DNA of 64,000 bases from Drechslerella dactyloides (lineage: Eukaryota > Ascomycota > Orbiliomycetes > Orbiliales > Orbiliaceae), in the NCBI GenBank assembly GCA_020064725.1, contig JAGTWJ010000008.1:2356001-2420000 (forward strand), given 5' to 3'. The translations under genes and the position numbers were made by a program. Shown in pieces: positions 23,268 through 35,946 of this stretch. Positions within the stretch are counted from its first letter, which is position 1. Each line of letters begins with the position of its first letter. The notes beneath the pieces were generated by a model. It had not been told where the DNA came from. It worked only from the letters and a program-made list of their open reading frames with translations, and made no database searches.

Positions 23268-24737
23268 ATTTGTTGTACACGAACAGCTCGTTCAAGACCA
23301 GTAGCTAGATGTTGGTATACCACGATCCTACATCTTGCCAACTCAGAACGCGTCAGCTAGGATCTATACAAAAGACATCCGGCTGGTGGGCGAGACAATA
23401 GCTATTTTAGAACAATATGCTACGCCCTGCTTGATTAGTCTGCAGAAAAGAATATATTAACTCGCTTTCCAGATGTGCATCTTCCGCTGTGATTTCCGCT
23501 GAATACATCGATTATTACTAGCGTACACGTAGCCTACTATATTTATCGATATAGTATCGCGCTCAGGTTACGTTGCTCGATCATATCGACTGTCGACGCG
23601 ACATGTCGCAACTGCAGCCTCGTTGTGCGCACGTATATAAATGTAACTTCAGATACCAACTCTAAATATGAAGTAAAACCTAGTTGCGTAACCTATAGAC
23701 TACAGAATATAGCCATTCCAAATAAATCACCAGACTACGATTAACAGATATGTATTGCAATTCGTTCTGCTTTCATTCGATTCGTAAAAATATGCAATCG
23801 GACTTCGGTTAAGATCGCCGACATGATATCATATCGCAGTACACTGCTGCAGTTTAACAAAATCATGCAATTGACTCGTCAAGCCACAATGCGGTGCAGC
23901 CTGAAACACGCTGATTCTTCTAGATCAAGCGGTCGCCCAACACTGGAAAAACGCCGCGCGCTAGAACAAAACGGGTCACACAAAATATTTATAACTTCTT
24001 CTCCTTCCTCCTTTAGCACCCATACAGCCGGTTAGGTTCGGACTCGATAGCTACGACGTCTACGTATGCCAGCTCAGTAAAAGACCCAGAAAAATCAGAA
24101 GGAAAGGAAGGAGTAGGTTACAAAGGCTGCATCGAGGATCAGGCTACCGGGTTCAGGTACATGCACGCTGGTAGAAGAGCTAAAAATTGCATTCTGGAGC
24201 AGGGAAGCTTGCATACATATATGCAGCTTACACCGGGTAGCTCCCGCCACGCCACCGTCACATCATTAAGCTTTTGACATGGATCCTGCATAACTCCTAA
24301 GAAGCTTCCAAAGCAGAACTTCGAACCCAACAGACGCAGGGGTTATCCAATGCAACCTACTAGTGCTTCCGTATACAGCGAAAGCGAATGTCTTACCTGC
24401 TATCCACAGATGTTAGCTCCCTGAGTGTCTTGGGGGATGTATGCCCCAAGAGGCTGTGGAGCTAGCGTCATCCGCACCTACTTGAAGAAATTTGCTCTTT
24501 GAGCTGTAGCTAGAGCTCTCTGATACATGTGCACAACCATATCATGCGAATATAAATATCACGACTGGAGGCATCCGTTAACTGGATACCATCCCTCTCC
24601 ATCCCACCACTCGCTCCTAGTTCCGCCCCCCCGTACTCTCTTTCATTTTAATTTCCTCGGTTCGCCATTGACGATCTTTCCACGAAGTTACGACTACAAT
24701 ATCGTTTTATCACATACCGCATACCAATCTATCAAAA
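23268..24737. other. Intergenic, promoter of the small secreted protein gene
   Basis: No gene seen; moderately A+T-rich between 23400 and 23830. The 3' end carries a TATA-like box and a CT-rich stretch (24586-24660) typical of a fungal transcription start zone. Confidence 0.6.
24551..24558 (+). promoter_or_regulatory. TATA box candidate (TATAAATA)
   Basis: TATAAATA lies 180 bases before the ATG of the small secreted protein, followed by CT-rich sequence where fungal transcripts often start. Placement and sequence fit a TATA element. Confidence 0.5.
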
Positions 24738-25160
24738 ATGCAGTTCTCCGTCATCCTCGCCGCCGCCTTGAACCTTGCAGGGTATGTCATTGCCATTTCC
24801 CAATCCGCAGTCCTCTACGGTGCCTCAAGCTAACTTAGAATATCTAGTGCCGCTTTCGCCCTGCCAGCCCCGGTGACTTACGCAGCATATGCTGTCACCC
24901 CTACTTCCACTATCACCAGCTCCGCATCATGCACAACCACTGTCACTGTCACCGAAACCTACCCGGTGAACGGCACCACAACCGTGTATAATCAAATGGC
25001 TGCAGTTCCCTTGGAGATCCTCTGCAATGGCTGCGACTTGAAAGTCGAGACGACCACTGTTGGCAAGCCGGCCACCGCCACCGCCACTGTGACGGCTGAC
25101 TTTACACTCATCCGCATTCCACTGTGCACGGAGCTCCCGGTGGCCCCGACCGACGCGTAA
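24738..25160 (+). CDS. Small secreted protein, Thr/Val-rich, four cysteines
   Basis: Two exons, 24738-24781 and 24848-25160. The intron (GTATGT...CTAG) has a GCTAAC branch site near 24828-24833. Product 118 residues. The start context AAAAATG is strong. The first exon encodes only the start of the signal peptide (MQFSVILAAALNLAG), which ends with AAFA before LPAP. The mature chain is rich in Thr, Val and Ala (SCTTTVTVTETYP, KPATATATVTADF). It has four cysteines, two of them close together in LCNGC, and two N-glycosylation-like sites (NGT; partial). No domain is recognised. Size, secretion and Cys content fit a small secreted or cell-wall-associated protein; an effector role is only a possibility. 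Confidence 0.8.
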
Positions 25161-26437
25161 ATGCCACAAAATCTATGAACCAGACTGCGGCTGGATATAC
25201 GACATAAGACAATGCATATCAAGCAAAATTTGATGCGCGCATCGGCTTGATACGTCAGAGATGGCGGTCCAAGATATGCGGATGCATGCGCATGTTTTAA
25301 CGACAAATCACGCAACTTCACGATTTTTCACGTTTATGGGGGTTATGCTTATGAAACTTACGGAATGAATTATCAGTTATGAAATGTATGATATATATAG
25401 CACTAGAATAGAATAATCAAGATATCTGAGGCCTTGGTGAACCAACGCCTCAAACAATCATGAGATTGGGAAACTCGATTGCACTTGGACGACAGCGCCA
25501 TCCATGGAGCTTGCCGTTATAATGTTAAGTCATGACATCATGCATCAAGAGTCCATATGAATGGAAATGGCCAAAGGAATTCAATGCATGACTTGCTTGG
25601 AAGCGTGCGGGCCCGCCAACCGATATAATACTTCGGCCAATGGAGGCGGCTTCGAATTCCCGCTGTTATGTCTTGTGCAACCTAATGATATGAAGACAAC
25701 AAGACAACGCGGATCGCAATCGCGCTCGGGTGGCCATGGCCTCGTTCAAACGTTTAAATTTAAATTTGCGTGCGTGTGGCGTGATTATTCTTCAGCCTCT
25801 CGGCACATATGCACATTTTGCAGCCCATAATCAAGAAAGTGAAATTAAATCTTGCTGTATTATTTAGGCCTTGTACAAGCGTATTCTTCAGGTTGGTGCG
25901 GCGTTGAGGCTGCCCCGCTTCTCATGTGGCCTTGTGGTCGTGCTTCGTCAATTGGCCGCACAGTCGACCCAAATCTAGATATCTAATGGAAACCCGCCCA
26001 ATCATTTCGTGAGATAGGCGACCACCGAGTCGGTCTCCACAAAGGGTACATGTACCGCGTGAGTCCCTGTGTTCAATGAAAGCCGTCTGAAAGCTATCGG
26101 CCTTCTCTTGGTTTGAGAGCTGACTCAAGCTCGAATATTTTTCAATTTTCTCAGCCAACATGCTGCAAGGCTGCTGAACTGAAGCAGTGTGTCTCTTTAA
26201 TATAATCAACACTCTATAAGCAATGTTCACCAATATTTTTCCAATCCATCCACCTACACACACCAAGCCGGCTAGCCGCTGAGTCGACTGAAAATTAAAA
26301 TCGATCCAACCATACCGACTAAATATCCAGATTTGATACATTTAAGAACATACATCTCAAGCCTGGAATCTTTCGGTCCAATGACAGGATAGAGCATACC
26401 TTATCGATACCAACGTATATATGCCCCGATCTAAATC
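25161..26437. other. Intergenic
   Basis: No gene seen. Short frames on both strands lack recognisable domains. One ATGCATGC octamer lies at 25282-25289. Confidence 0.6.
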
Positions 26438-28768
26438 ATGAGTGCCTCTAGCACCACTCCATTTTCAGCACCGGCGCCAACTGTCGTTGGTGCGAGCGAA
26501 AACAAACCCGGAAGCGATTCATCGGACACACTCGTTGCTTTGGTTGCACTCGTCTTTGGGGCGGTCGCATTCTTAATAGCCTTTTTGCAAGCCTTATTGC
26601 AATACCTGACCTCAAACCAACGGGACAAATGCTTGAGCGGAGCCATCGGTGTCTGGTCTCGTCTTACAAAGACAGGCTGGGATTTCAGCCGATGGAGAAT
26701 CCGAGTACAATACCCCCAACTACGATTCGACCCGGACCTGCTGCTCGAGAATATAGATCCCTGGAACCCTCTTGATACATGGAAAAAGAAATACTATCCC
26801 AATCATGGCATGCTGAGTAAACATCAGCTCGTCAAATTTGGCATCATACGTCCAGGAGCCAACAAATGGTATATCGGAGACGGAGGCAATTTCATCGTGA
26901 CGAACGAAGGGACCGTCCGACCTATAACATTCTGGGAGTTGCCGCTTTTCCAAAAGTTCTCGTGGATATGGCTATGTCTTTGGAACCATTTCCAAAACGA
27001 AGCGTATTTTGCGAAAGCAGGATGGGCAAATGCCCTCGCAGTCCTCAACATCGCCATGACCGATAAACTCATCCAGGAGTACGATGATGCGGATAAAATC
27101 CCCTCCGGCGTCGACGTGCCCGTTCAGAGGATCCGGTTGTCTCATCTCTCGCTACTCTGCTATATGATCAATATCAAGCAGATTGAAATAAAAATCGAGG
27201 AAGGCTCCATCGAGGCGCATAACTCGTTTGTTAAAGTTAGTACTCAGCCCATTCCAGGATTCGGCCAAGCCGTTGTCATAGACGGGGATTTCGGGTCCCT
27301 TCAAGACAAAATCCGACCGATAGACACCTCAACCATTCGGTGCCTTTGCTTTCTCGCGCGAGGCGATCTTCTGGGCCTGGCTGGATTCCGTGGAGACATA
27401 GAATATCTCGACACGGATGCCTTCCTATATGGTCTGCTGAGAAAATGGGATCAGGACACATGGGTATTGCATGAAGTAGCCTCCAAATCACACAGGTTTA
27501 TCAACACTAGCGATCCCAAAATCTACGCGCGTGAGCATCTCCGAGTCTCCCCACGTCTTCAAGCAGCCTACTACTCGAAAACCTTACAAGACCCCCAAAA
27601 TTCGAAGTCATGGTCGGATATCTGGAAGGACGGCATGGGATCTTGTACCCCAACAATTCTCGAATACCTGGGAGTCATGCCTTTCATCAGCATCTGGTGC
27701 GCTGCGCCACTGAGTCTATTCTTCACGCCTTACACCGCACATCTCCAAGAAAGTCGAAAGATTTGGTGGCAAGTCCAGAAGGACAACGATGGTCTACGAT
27801 TTCTTCAACACCCGCAGATGGAAATCGACCTCGCATATGGGTCCATACCGTTTCTCAAAGAAAATTCGGACTATCAGATGATCATAAATCCTATTCAGAG
27901 CGTTGCAGACAGATTCTCCTGGGTCGCTTTCCCGGTCATCAACGTCCTTCGACGCTGGAGCTCCGATATCTCTAAGGGTGCTATCGAAGATCTTGACGGC
28001 CGTGTATTTGTTTTCCCTACAAGTGTAATCCGGCTGTTGGAGGGCGACTCGGTCCAAGACGTTCGCCGAATAATGAAGGAGACAATGCCCCTCGGAGAAA
28101 ACTTTGGGTTTCGATTGGAAAGCACTCTTCTTCTGAGCCTCCTAATGGTCGACTGTCGCTTGCAAGCGCTTTGGGTCATTTTAGACCCAGACGGAAGCCT
28201 TGGGAGATTCTACAAAGCTGTGAAAACGCAAGGGATCGAACCGACAGATTATGGCGCCCTTGGAGCGCTTATCGAAAACGCACGCCTTAGCTTTGGGCTT
28301 GGAGTTGACGGAATAGACTCGACACTCGTTCACTTTACGACTTTGTGGTTTGAACTTGGTCGGCGGGCAGACTTGACAGGGGAAGAATCCCGCCTTCAAA
28401 ACTGTTTTACAGAAATTGTGAACGAGTGGCAAGATGACGACGGCAATTGTATACCCGCTCTTCCTCCGTTGGATCTATCAGCACAGAGCAATTTTATAAA
28501 GTCTGGTAATATCGCGGACTATGCGAAGAAGCTCCAGCCATCGCCGGATGAAATCACCAAGAAAAAATTCGTACAATGGCTGAGAACTGATGTCCCACCC
28601 GGCGATATCGGTAGTAGCAGTCGTCCGAGAATTGACATCATCCGTACCATGATCCCGTTGCTTCAGTTGAGGACATTTTTAATGGCTTTATCATACGACT
28701 GCTATGCAGATTCCTCTCAAGTATACCTTACGGATTCAGAAGCAACTGTTGATGTTCGACTGATTTGA
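26438..28768 (+). CDS. Fungal-only protein of unknown function, one N-terminal TM segment
   Basis: Single exon, 776 residues. After a Ser/Thr/Pro-rich leader comes one hydrophobic segment at about 31-56 (DTLVALVALVFGAVAFLIAF) and then ALLQYLTSNQRDKCLSGAIGVWSR. From memory, DTLVALVAL followed by an LQxxQQY segment and a Cys/Trp motif marks a large family of uncharacterised proteins that is expanded in filamentous ascomycetes; this copy is a divergent member. The rest is a long, globular-looking region rich in Trp, Leu and Asp with no recognised catalytic motif. The frame is uninterrupted and codon use is even, so the gene looks intact. No signal peptide is apparent; the segment may anchor the protein with the large part in the cytosol. 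Confidence 0.85.
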   Translation: MSASSTTPFSAPAPTVVGASENKPGSDSSDTLVALVALVFGAVAFLIAFLQALLQYLTSNQRDKCLSGAIGVWSRLTKTGWDFSRWRIRVQYPQLRFDPDLLLENIDPWNPLDTWKKKYYPNHGMLSKHQLVKFGIIRPGANKWYIGDGGNFIVTNEGTVRPITFWELPLFQKFSWIWLCLWNHFQNEAYFAKAGWANALAVLNIAMTDKLIQEYDDADKIPSGVDVPVQRIRLSHLSLLCYMINIKQIEIKIEEGSIEAHNSFVKVSTQPIPGFGQAVVIDGDFGSLQDKIRPIDTSTIRCLCFLARGDLLGLAGFRGDIEYLDTDAFLYGLLRKWDQDTWVLHEVASKSHRFINTSDPKIYAREHLRVSPRLQAAYYSKTLQDPQNSKSWSDIWKDGMGSCTPTILEYLGVMPFISIWCAAPLSLFFTPYTAHLQESRKIWWQVQKDNDGLRFLQHPQMEIDLAYGSIPFLKENSDYQMIINPIQSVADRFSWVAFPVINVLRRWSSDISKGAIEDLDGRVFVFPTSVIRLLEGDSVQDVRRIMKETMPLGENFGFRLESTLLLSLLMVDCRLQALWVILDPDGSLGRFYKAVKTQGIEPTDYGALGALIENARLSFGLGVDGIDSTLVHFTTLWFELGRRADLTGEESRLQNCFTEIVNEWQDDDGNCIPALPPLDLSAQSNFIKSGNIADYAKKLQPSPDEITKKKFVQWLRTDVPPGDIGSSSRPRIDIIRTMIPLLQLRTFLMALSYDCYADSSQVYLTDSEATVDVRLI

Positions 28769-29165
28769 TCTTTTCTGTCCTGAGACTTAAGCCATTTTCG
28801 AAACTTTCAGCCCTCCGCAGAACTCATCCATTGCAAATTTTTATATATATATACAAACAGAACTGCATCAGATGGAGCAAATAGCAGCGGGCTGTCCCTT
28901 CCGCGAGACAAAAGGCGGAGGCATTTACGCAACTATAATTGATCGGTTTTTTACAGGCGTCTAACTGGGTTTATGAAAGTGTCTTTTGTTCTTTGATATT
29001 TATCACAGCAGACAAAAACATCTGCAATTAGTTTTGATTATAATACATTTCATCCGTATTTGGTCTCGCCAGATCTCATGCAACAATTGTGCCACTAAGC
29101 AGTCTAGTCAATCGATCTAAAACAATACGACTAGGTCTTGCCTCGCGAAATTAACAAGTCACTCT
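28769..29165. other. Convergent intergenic spacer
   Basis: Between the stop of the 776-residue gene (plus) and the stop of the BRR2 gene (minus). A+T-rich, with TATATATATA near 28843; no gene. It should contain both polyadenylation regions. Confidence 0.6.
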
Positions 29166-32100
29166 TCACTCCTCCTCTTCCTCTTCCTCCTCTTCATCCT
29201 CATCCATCCCCTCCGCGACCGTAACCTCAAAATTCAGCTCCTGGTCCACATCCACGTAACTATCGCTCATCAGGAATACACTAATCTTGTGCGTGCCAGG
29301 GCTTGGCACAACATACTCCAACCGCACCTTGTGGCTCCTTCCGAACGTCAACCGCTTGATGGCGAGTAGACTATTCGTAGTATCGTCTGTAACCACCACC
29401 CACCAGCCTTCCATCTTCTGGTGCGGGTAGAACGGCGCATGCACAGTCAAATCTGGCTCGTCACCGTCTTCGTCGTCCTCGTCCCGGCTCAGCGCGATGT
29501 TGACATACGCTGGAGCTCCAGCAGTGATGCTGTCTTCGTCTTCGAGCTCGGCGTTGAACTCCACATCAGGATACTTGTCGTTCGTAAAGGCCGCTATGGC
29601 TTGAAGTTGGTTGCGGTCAAAGTTCAGCGCTTTAAGAAGCTTGTCGCGGTTCTCGCCATCAGGACCAATCTCATCGATGAAATCGAAGACTCGTTTGATT
29701 CTAAATCGAAAATATCAAGTATTAGCAGTGAATCCACGGAGATAAAGTGCAGCAAAGGTCTAAAAAGACGGATAGAGTAACGTACCCAAACGACGCAGCC
29801 GTCTTGATCGCGTCTCCTGTAAAGTACGGGATCTGCTTCAGCGGGCTGTCCCTCGACACGTCCCACATCGCCTGGACGACCATCTGACTCATTTCCATAG
29901 CTCTCATAGCATTGACGCAACCTTCACTGCTCAGCACATCCACGCAGGCATTCAGCAGATTCAGCACCTTGGCCAATAACACGCCCTGATCGCTCTTCAG
30001 ATCTGCCGGCAGCTGCAACCGCGAAAAGTGCGCCTGCATGAGCACGAAGGCTTTGAAATGGGTACTCTCATAATTGATCGGTTCAGACATCCGTACGGGC
30101 AGACTCTCATGAATGCGGCGCAGTAACACCTCTTCCCTCTTCCGTATCTGCAGCGCCTCAAACTCTGTCGCGGAGGTCACGATCTCCAGCAAGCCCTTGA
30201 GCTTCGTCTTGGCGTTCAAGCTCAGCAGGAATGTCTGCATGGTGATAAATGAGACGTTGTAGTAGGCTGAGATCATGGCTGGGTTGAGAGGCGAGATCGA
30301 GTCGTCCTCCTCATCGAGATCGATGGTCTTGGCTTCCGAGAGTTCCTTGAGCGTATTCTCTACCAGTTCCGAAAGGAAGGCGGACAGGCCCTCGTGACTG
30401 ACGTCGGTCAAGCCGTAGAAGCTTGGGTTTGCGAGTAACCGGCGGTAAAAGTACGTGTAGGTCGTCCAGTCGACTGCGTCTTGCGTCGATGTGATCATCT
30501 TGGTGCTAATCTCCGCCACGAACGCGTCGGCGAGGTAGGACTGCAGATGACTCTCGATAGGCAGCGCCTCATTCACGAATTTACGGTAGTAGTCCTTCTT
30601 CGCGGCGGGTGTCATCAGGACCGCCTTGTTGGTTGATTTGCCGAACATTTGCAGAACCTCGTTGAGCGGATAATCAACATATCGGTGCTCGCGGCCCTCG
30701 AAGAACTGCGTGCCCATGACGATGACCAGCGGCGCTGTCGCATCCAACTCCCAGCACACATCCCTTGTCGCGAACAGGACTTGTATTGCACCAGCCCCAA
30801 ACAGATAGGATACGATCTGCTTATCAGATTTGCTGAGGGCCTCGTGGTAGTACCCGATGCCGTGTTGCAAGCTGGCAGCAAGGGCCTTCTCCTGCACTTT
30901 TTCCAGCATTTTGATGAACCCTTCATCCTCAGGGTCAGCATGAAGGAAGAGATCCTCGTCGTCGCCAGATATGCACTGCGTCAAAAGATCCACGGAGGAG
31001 CTCCGGCATTCCTTCCGGCTGGAGACATATACAATGGCCTGCTCCGCGCCTGCGTGCTGCACGATAGCCTGATAAACAGGCCTGATCATTGCGAGCATCA
31101 GACTGGGATGATGAGGTATCGTAAAGCTCTGCATATGAATCTCAAGGGGAACCGGCCGGTCAAGCGGGCTAAAGTTATAGATCGTATGAGAATTGGCACC
31201 GATCCACTCGCCCAGGTCCCGCGCGTTTGACAGCGAAACACTCAGCGCGATTATCCGGGTATCCGTCTTCTCCAGCTGGATGGCAATATATTGCATTCTC
31301 GAGACGACAATCTCGTAGAGATATCCCTGGTTCCCACCGAGCATGTGAACATCGTCCGCGATGAAAAGATTGACGGTCTGGACGTTTTTCCTCCTCTGCC
31401 ACTGTCTTGACAGCACATCCCACTGACTGGGCGTCGCGAGAATCAGGTCTCCCTTCTCCAGAAGCTTGAGATCTGCTGTCGTCTCGCCGGTCAACTTGAC
31501 GATCGTTTTACCGAGATGCGATAACCTCTTCTGCCAATCTTTGAACCGCTGGTCGACTAGTTCTTGAAACGGCGCGATATACACCGCCCGCCCGGGCTCC
31601 TTCTTCGACCAATGCCTTAGCAGCGCAAACTCCGCACAGACAGTCTTTCCGCTACCCGTAGGCGCCCCGACGAACACATTGTCATCTGTTGAGAAGAGTG
31701 AGTTGAACACCTGCGTCTGGATTTTGTTGAAGTGCCTCCAATCCGGGTATAAGGCAACAAACTCCTTCCGCTTGAGCGCGTTGACAGGCAGCGGCTGCAG
31801 ATCGAGTAGTTGTGTGTGCGGTGGGAACTTCTCAGGCAAGATCAGTTTCCTGAAGCTGACAGCCAATTTGGTTTCCGAATGCATCCATCTATCGCTGACC
31901 ACCGTGAAGAAATAGTTTGGCGGCAGCGGCTCTGAAATCGGAACTGTGAATTCCACCAGATGCTGGTTCTCTTCACCGGTAGTATACTGTCTCTTGAGGA
32001 TAAAGCTGTCGGAGAAGAGCACGGTCTCGCCATCGCAATCCTCCGCAATGATCCAGAAACTCTCCGCCGTTCCATGCAAAGCATCATCCCATTCAAACTC

Positions 32101-35100
32101 CGGCGTGATCGTCATCTCAACTCTCAGCATCGTCCGAGTCACAGGCTGCACCTGAGCTTGGACGTCCACCTTTGGAAATCTTTTCAAGCACTCGTAGATC
32201 GCCCGTCCCTTTTGGTTATCCCCAACGAGCTCACCTAGCTCAGGAACCTCCATATCGAACATACGATTCCACGGGATATCCATCTTTTCCATTTTCCTGA
32301 TAACTTCCGGCGGACAATTGGGAAACTGTCGAAGGGGTGTCATAGTCGGCCACATTCGCTTCTCCACCGTCTTGCACAGTTCGAGCGCCGTTTTGGCCAC
32401 GGTCGACCATCCTTTCTTCAGACATATCTCGAATAATGCTCGGAGAATTCGGCCCGCCGATTGCGTCACGTACACCATATCTGCCATGAGCGCCAGACCA
32501 TCAAGCTTCAACCGTGAAATATAGGCTTGCAGCAGAACATTGATCTTGGCCTGCGCATCCTCCGCGGTCTCCTTCACAGGAATAGGTACCTTAGCAAGCA
32601 GTTTCTGCAGTTCGGGTGTTTCGTCTCGCCGGACAGGAATATATTTGAACTCCTCGCTCAAAGAGAATAACCTGAACAGCTCGATCGGCGATATGCTTGG
32701 TTGCAGATGCTGATTGTACGTCAGCATCGACTTGTGTGTGATATAGTAATGACTGGCAATTCTGCCAAGTTCCGTGCTTTGCAGTCTGCCAGATTTCACG
32801 TGGTACTTGATTAAGTGGCACTTTTCCAGTGCGACAGCAGCAGAGTGTACCAGATCCACCCGCTTCTGCAGCAGGGCTTCGTCATCAGCATAGTCGGCTC
32901 CGACATTATAGATATTGGGTGAACGCAGCATCCGGACGTAGAGATATGTGTAGCCGAGCCACTCGACAGCGTCGTCTCTCGTTTTGACGGTACCCAGCAC
33001 GATCTCAGCATTGAGGTTGTCGATGAGCTTGCTCACAAACTGAGATTCAATTGGCAGCTGCTGGTTGAGCAAGCCAAGGTAGTACTGCAACTCTGTCGAT
33101 TTGGTAATGATGATACCTTCACCGTAGCTATCAAACTGGGGCCGGCCGGCACGTCCAAGCATTTGCAGCACATCCTGAGGCGACAGCTCCACCCAATCAC
33201 CCTTCTCCGGTGAGTACACAGTAGTACCCTTGATGATGACTGTATGCGCGGGCAAGTTGACACCCCACGCCAATGTAGCGGTACACACGAGTATTCGGAG
33301 TGCGCCGTCCGTGAACAAATCCTCGCAAGCCATACGGTCTGCACGTATCATACCGGCGTGATGGATGCCGATACCATACGGCAACAAGTCTTTCAGTTCG
33401 GCGTTCTGGACCACCGAGGCTTCTTCGCGCAAGATCTCCCCGGAAGCTTCATCCGTGCGGATAATATCACCAATAGTACCAAGTTCGATAGCCTTGTCGC
33501 GGATGAACTTTGCTGTCTTGGCAGTATCGGCGCGGGAGTGGACGAAGATGAGCATTTGGTTCTTGGTGACTTGCTCCATGACCTTGTTGTACGTCACTTC
33601 GTTCATCACCTGCAGCTGCTTGTGCGGCTTCTTCTCCGTCACGCCGACGAACTCCTGCTTTAATGGGCAGGGTCTGTACGAGCCGTCGAAATGGAAGAGG
33701 CCGGTGACAGTGTTGACACGAAGGAATGCTGCGACGTCGAGGTAATTTGGCAGCGTGGCAGAAAGACCGATGATTCTAACTGGCTCGAGCGTTTGTTCTT
33801 GCTTCCTGATCGTCCGGCTGACGATACTTTCGAGAACGGGTCCACGCTCGTCGTGGAGTAAGTGAATTTCATCGATGATGATAAGTCTTACAAGGTTGGT
33901 ATAGCTGGTGTCAGTGGCCTTGCGGGTGATGACGTCCCACTTCTCTGGCGTCGTAACGATAACTTGAGTCTCCGCAATCTGCGCTTTTGTTAGTTGTCGG
34001 TCGCCGGTCAACTCGGCAACCTTCATGCCATAGCGTTCCAGTCGTTTTCCGAAATTGCCGACTTGTTCCTGCACCAGGGCCTTGAGGGGGGCGATATATA
34101 TGATCTTGAAGTCATCCAGCCTGACCTGTCCGGTCTTGGGATCAATATTCTTTCCGATTTCCCGAAGCATGGTCAACATGGCGACATTGGTCTTGCCGGA
34201 ACCCGTGGGCGCACAAATGAGCATGTTGCCGTCATCGTTGAACGCCGTGGGATAGCATCTGGACTGGATGCGGTTGAGCTTTGTAGAGCCAGAGATGGTG
34301 AACGCGGGTTGAGCCCACTCCGGCATCGACGACACATTGACCAATTCTTCGCCAGGTGCATCTGGCTTCTTCTTGGGTACGGGGATATGGTACTCTTCGT
34401 ATCCCTTGAACAACCGCTTCGTGGAACCCTGCGGTAAGCGTACGTTTGGATTTGTCATGAGATGGTTGCCCTGCTCGAAGATGAGGTTCTCGAGGTCGAA
34501 CGTCTTCTTGGGCTGCAGCCCGGTGACGAACTGGCCGGCCTTCTTCTCGGGCTGTGGCGCCGCGGCGACATCGACATCCATCAGGTCCGCTTTGATCGCG
34601 ATCTTTCCAGATCGGCCGGCAGCGGGTTTGCTTTCCCGGGCTTCGACTTCGTCGAGGATGGACCTTAAGCCGTTCTGGATCATCTCTGTCTTGACAGCCT
34701 TGATCTCATCCTCATCGCCGGCCTTGGCGAGCTTGGTGCACCAGACGATCTTCTCGCGGTTCTTCGTGAGAATCTTGACGACATCAAAGTGCTCGTAGTC
34801 GAACAGCTCCATGAGGTCGTTCTCGACCTGGCGTAACGGCGCCTCGCTCGCCAGGAGGTCCATCGCGGTTGTCGTCTTTGTCGCAGCCTCGTGGACGTCC
34901 GAGTACACCGTGCCTATTGTTCTCTGCAGCCAGAACGCGTCGATGGAGTGCGCGGGCACCAGGTCTTTATCCGCCTCTGCCTTCGCCTTCGTGCTGCTGG
35001 AGCCATTCGTCGCAGCCTTGATGACCAGCTCGTCACCGCTCTCCGCGTCCTCACCATCCTCGCCGTCTTCGCCGCCGTCAGGCTTCGGTCTCGCTTGGAC

Positions 35101-35946
35101 GTCTTCCTCGTCTTCGCTGACGTCGTCATCAACAGTATACTGCCGAGGTCCATCTTCATCCTCATCTTCCTCATCGTCGAAAACGACAGCGACACCGTGC
35201 CGGTCGTCCAGATCGCCACTTTCTCCCGCCGCGTCGGTACCAGCCATCTCCTCGTCGCCCTCGACATCGTAATCCGTGATCTTCTTCCCAAGATTCACCA
35301 GCTTGTTGAACCGATCGCCCTTCAGCACGGAGCCCAGCGTGTCTTCGATCTCCTTCTTCTTGTCAAAGTCCTTGACGCCCTCCATCTTTAGCGTCTCGAG
35401 CACCGCGTCGGCAGCTGACCGCACAACCTCAGACGGCACATCGCCCAGCTCGTCCAGCACGAATGCAAGTATCAGGTCGAATACGTCGCGTGTCTCCTGC
35501 GTCCGCGGCCGATACTTGAGATCCTCGACGGCAAAGTCCGTGGCGGCAGACAACCCGACTTCCCTACGCGCCGTTAGCATACGTTCGTTCAACGGCCTCA
35601 TTGATACTATCGAGCGAGGTACGTACTTCTTCCGCCGGTCGCCCTTCATGGGCACCTTTACGTCCTCGACCCCTCCGTCGCCATTGAGACCCCCCATCTC
35701 GCTCTTCTTCAGCTTCCGCTTCTCCTTCGGCGCCGTATCTCGCGTCATTCGCGTGCCCATGTCCTTGATGTTGACTCTCCCCGCCAGCGACTCTGCCTCG
35801 CCGGACGCTTCGTCGCCGCGTCGCGGGCCGGATCCGAACCGTCGGTCGGCCTGCAGGACCAAGTTCGACATGTTGGCATAGTTGTACTGTGACTGATTGC
35901 CCGGCTGGCCGGAGCCGCCGCCGCCGCCGCCGCCTGCGCCCGACAT
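29166..35946 (-). CDS. brr2: Pre-mRNA-splicing helicase BRR2 (U5 snRNP)
   Basis: Minus strand, two exons: 35946-29786 and 29700-29166 (intron GTACGT...TTTAG); 2231 residues. The ATG at 35946 (MSGAGGGG) is preferred because the frame upstream has no ATG. Order of parts: Gly-rich start; acidic N-terminal region; first helicase cassette with Walker A APTGSGKT near 580 and DEIH near 690; first Sec63 module; second cassette with APTGSGKT near 1430 and a DDVH box near 1530; second Sec63 module; and an acidic C-terminus ending in a run of Glu. Two Ski2-like cassettes, the first with intact DEIH and the second with an altered DEAH-box, are the hallmark of BRR2, which unwinds U4/U6 during spliceosome activation. 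Length matches the family. The last intron splits a glycine codon within the second Sec63 module. Confidence 0.98.
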
